6,811 bases of DNA, from contig CAJXTM010000199.1 in NCBI GenBank assembly GCA_913061385.1, positions 1 through 6,811 on the forward strand, in the 5' to 3' direction. Within the stretch, counting starts at the first letter, position 1; each line of letters opens with the position of its first letter. The stretch is from an uncultured Rhodopirellula sp. (GTDB lineage: Bacteria; Planctomycetota; Planctomycetia; Pirellulales; Pirellulaceae). This document shows, piece by piece, positions 6,501-6,811 of the stretch. Below the pieces are notes generated by a model. The model was not told where the DNA came from. It saw only the letters and a program-made list of their open reading frames with translations, and made no database searches. Both the position numbers and the translations under genes were made by a program.

Positions 6501-6811
6501 TGTCTGAAGCGATTCAGATTGTCAATGAAACCGGGTATGGCTTGACCAGTGGCCTTGAAAGCTTGGACGATCGTGAGCAGTCTCAATGGCTGACGGGGAT
6601 TCGAGCCGGGAATCTTTACGTGAATCGTTCGACAACGGGCGCAATCGTTTTGCGGCAGCCTTTTGGTGGTATGGGCAGAAGTGCATTTGGGCCCGGTATC
6701 AAGGCTGGTGGCCCAAATTATGTGGCTCAATTGCTGACGTTTGATGAGCGAGGAAAGTTCGCAACCTCGGAATCCGAGACGTCTGCTGTCTCTTATACAC
6801 ATCTCCGAGCC
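3581..6811 (+). CDS. putA: Bifunctional proline dehydrogenase / L-glutamate gamma-semialdehyde dehydrogenase (PutA), 3' partial
   Basis: This cytoplasmic or membrane-peripheral enzyme oxidises proline to glutamate: the FAD domain makes P5C, and the NAD domain oxidises its open form. ATG 3581 is the first ATG after the in-frame TAG at 3563-3565; the next in-frame ATG is at 3887. The frame is open for 1,077 codons to the fragment end, of which only the first 1,068 (to base 6784) are wholly native. The proline dehydrogenase barrel (about 115-500) shows SVKIS (241-245), LDMEEYRDL (293-301), KGANMEME (361-368), ASHN (413-416), FEMLEGM (438-444) and the proline-binding RRLDENTG (480-487). A linker with the NEPDTD signature follows. 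The aldehyde dehydrogenase domain shows PRNFP with N733, K756-P757, TGGT (808-811), general-base motif E829-TGGKN, catalytic C863 in GQKCSA, and PFGGMG (1027-1032). No N-terminal ribbon-helix-helix DNA-binding domain is apparent, so it is probably not autoregulatory like E. coli PutA. One oddity is G960 where Glu is expected (TGFFGPVL). Related long PutAs often continue past this point, so a C-terminal segment is missing. Confidence 0.95.
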   Translation, partial: MTLENRLPAIGWKRLLYHATLLAFRRDSFFKSCSPKSLNEVVLITSGIDSAAKALLGDFEPDDSLAVHRLVQKALYVARELQKRAHVLQTPEERKQQTELDRMIQNPGDKVTLTALTDQAFRSEAAARSADQLVHILDVQGIPRFFSPMERTLLMGFQSFGSYVPGVTIPMVKDKMRRETANVIIPAERDVLCKHLRERRGEGVRMNVNFLGEAILGEDEANKRLKQYLQAFQLPEVEVMSVKISTIYSQISPISREACLEPLCDRMELLYRAAAKGEFERSDGSVVPKFVYLDMEEYRDLSLTAEVFMRTLERPGLEKMVAGIVLQAYIPDSHAWQQSLTTWAQRRVENGGAPVTIRIVKGANMEMERVEASLHGWPQAPFQTKLDTDANYKRMVGFALRSENLAAVRPGIASHNLFDISYALVLAVEADALSGLQFEMLEGMANHQRRALHELTKSVLLYAPACQKEDFIHAIGYLVRRLDENTGDENFLRHAFNITVESDAWKLLEAGFLASFERIADLSSEPRRKQDRRQEDPHALSKMGTAGDAVITAKHRDQWSGFGNEPDTDFSLPANSLWADQIVAAWGSQCGDQAANVPLWIGNEVVNEQRVSKDSVDPSRDGTVVARYVEANCDDVKASVEIADQDLAGWGQHSARERHKILRNVASQVRKARGSLMGAALAEAGKTLLESDPEVSEAVDFIEFYSQSAVELDEISGVASKGRGVVVVVSPRNFPIAIPCGGIAAALAAGNCVILKPASSTVLVAHLLCECFYRGGVPREALQMMPCPGREVGESLVTDDAVDTVILTGGTDTALRMLRAKPDMRLLAETGGKNATIVTAMADRDQAIKNVLQSAFGHSGQKCSATSLLLLEEEVFYDDAFRETLVDAAKSMKVGSAWDTANRMGPLISPPSGDLNKALKELETGESWALIPRRTDGHQCIYSAGIKWNVQRGSYTHLTGFFGPVLGVMCFRSLSEAIQIVNETGYGLTSGLESLDDREQSQWLTGIRAGNLYVNRSTTGAIVLRQPFGGMGRSAFGPGIKAGGPNYVAQLLTFDERGKFATSESETSAVSYTHLRA
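6786..6811 (-). other. Illumina Nextera read-2 adapter, reverse orientation (library artefact)
   Basis: The last 26 bases begin CTGTCTCTTATACACATCT and continue into CCGAGCC. They are the reverse complement of the mosaic end plus the first bases of the same read-2 adapter found at the 5' end. Native DNA stops at 6785 (the first adapter base could coincide with a genomic C). Translated in the putA frame this gives the false tail VSYTHLRA. Read on the minus strand from 6802 it gives a false start MCIRDS. Confidence 0.98.

Noticed and set aside
633..6785. Phosphatase plus PutA as a dedicated two-gene system
   Set aside because: The two genes act in different compartments on unrelated substrates and are 152 bases apart. 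There is no sign of coupling beyond shared strand.
6191..6802. 203-codon minus-strand frame at the 3' end
   Set aside because: It starts inside the adapter (MCIRDS) and otherwise lies antisense to the clearly coding dehydrogenase domain of putA.

Overview
The window looks like an assembled or read-through DNA fragment from an environmental bacterium, probably a planctomycete (Pirellulaceae-like). It carries two long co-directional genes and is bounded at both ends by Illumina Nextera adapter sequence. The lineage is an inference. It rests on a very large Tat-exported PhoD-like phosphatase with extra beta-sandwich domains, a long fused PutA of the type with an 'NEPDTD' linker, a GTG start without a clear Shine-Dalgarno sequence, and moderate GC content (roughly 50-55% by eye). 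No rRNA or marker gene is present to settle it.

Layout: 1-47 is library adapter (end of P7, an 8-base index, then the read-2 transposase adapter). 48-632 is a stretch with no credible gene; it holds a 7-bp hairpin, a bulged hairpin and an 11-bp direct repeat. 633-3428 (+) encodes a 931-residue Tat-signal protein of the PhoD-like metallophosphatase family. 3429-3580 is a short intergenic gap with weak inverted repeats. 3581 to the end of native sequence at 6785 (+) encodes a bifunctional proline dehydrogenase / L-glutamate-gamma-semialdehyde dehydrogenase (PutA) that runs off the fragment without a stop. 6786-6811 is adapter again, so the last eight or nine translated residues of any automatic putA call are not biological.

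How the genes relate: the phosphatase would act outside the cytoplasm on phosphate esters, and PutA would oxidise proline to glutamate in the cytoplasm. Both fit nutrient scavenging, but nothing in the sequence ties them into one pathway. The 152-bp gap is compatible with either independent or joint transcription. I found no mobile element, CRISPR array, tRNA or rRNA, and no convincing new system. The points most worth checking are the adapter contamination, a Glu-to-Gly change at a normally invariant NAD-binding position of the PutA dehydrogenase domain, and altered residues in the metal-site loop of the phosphatase.
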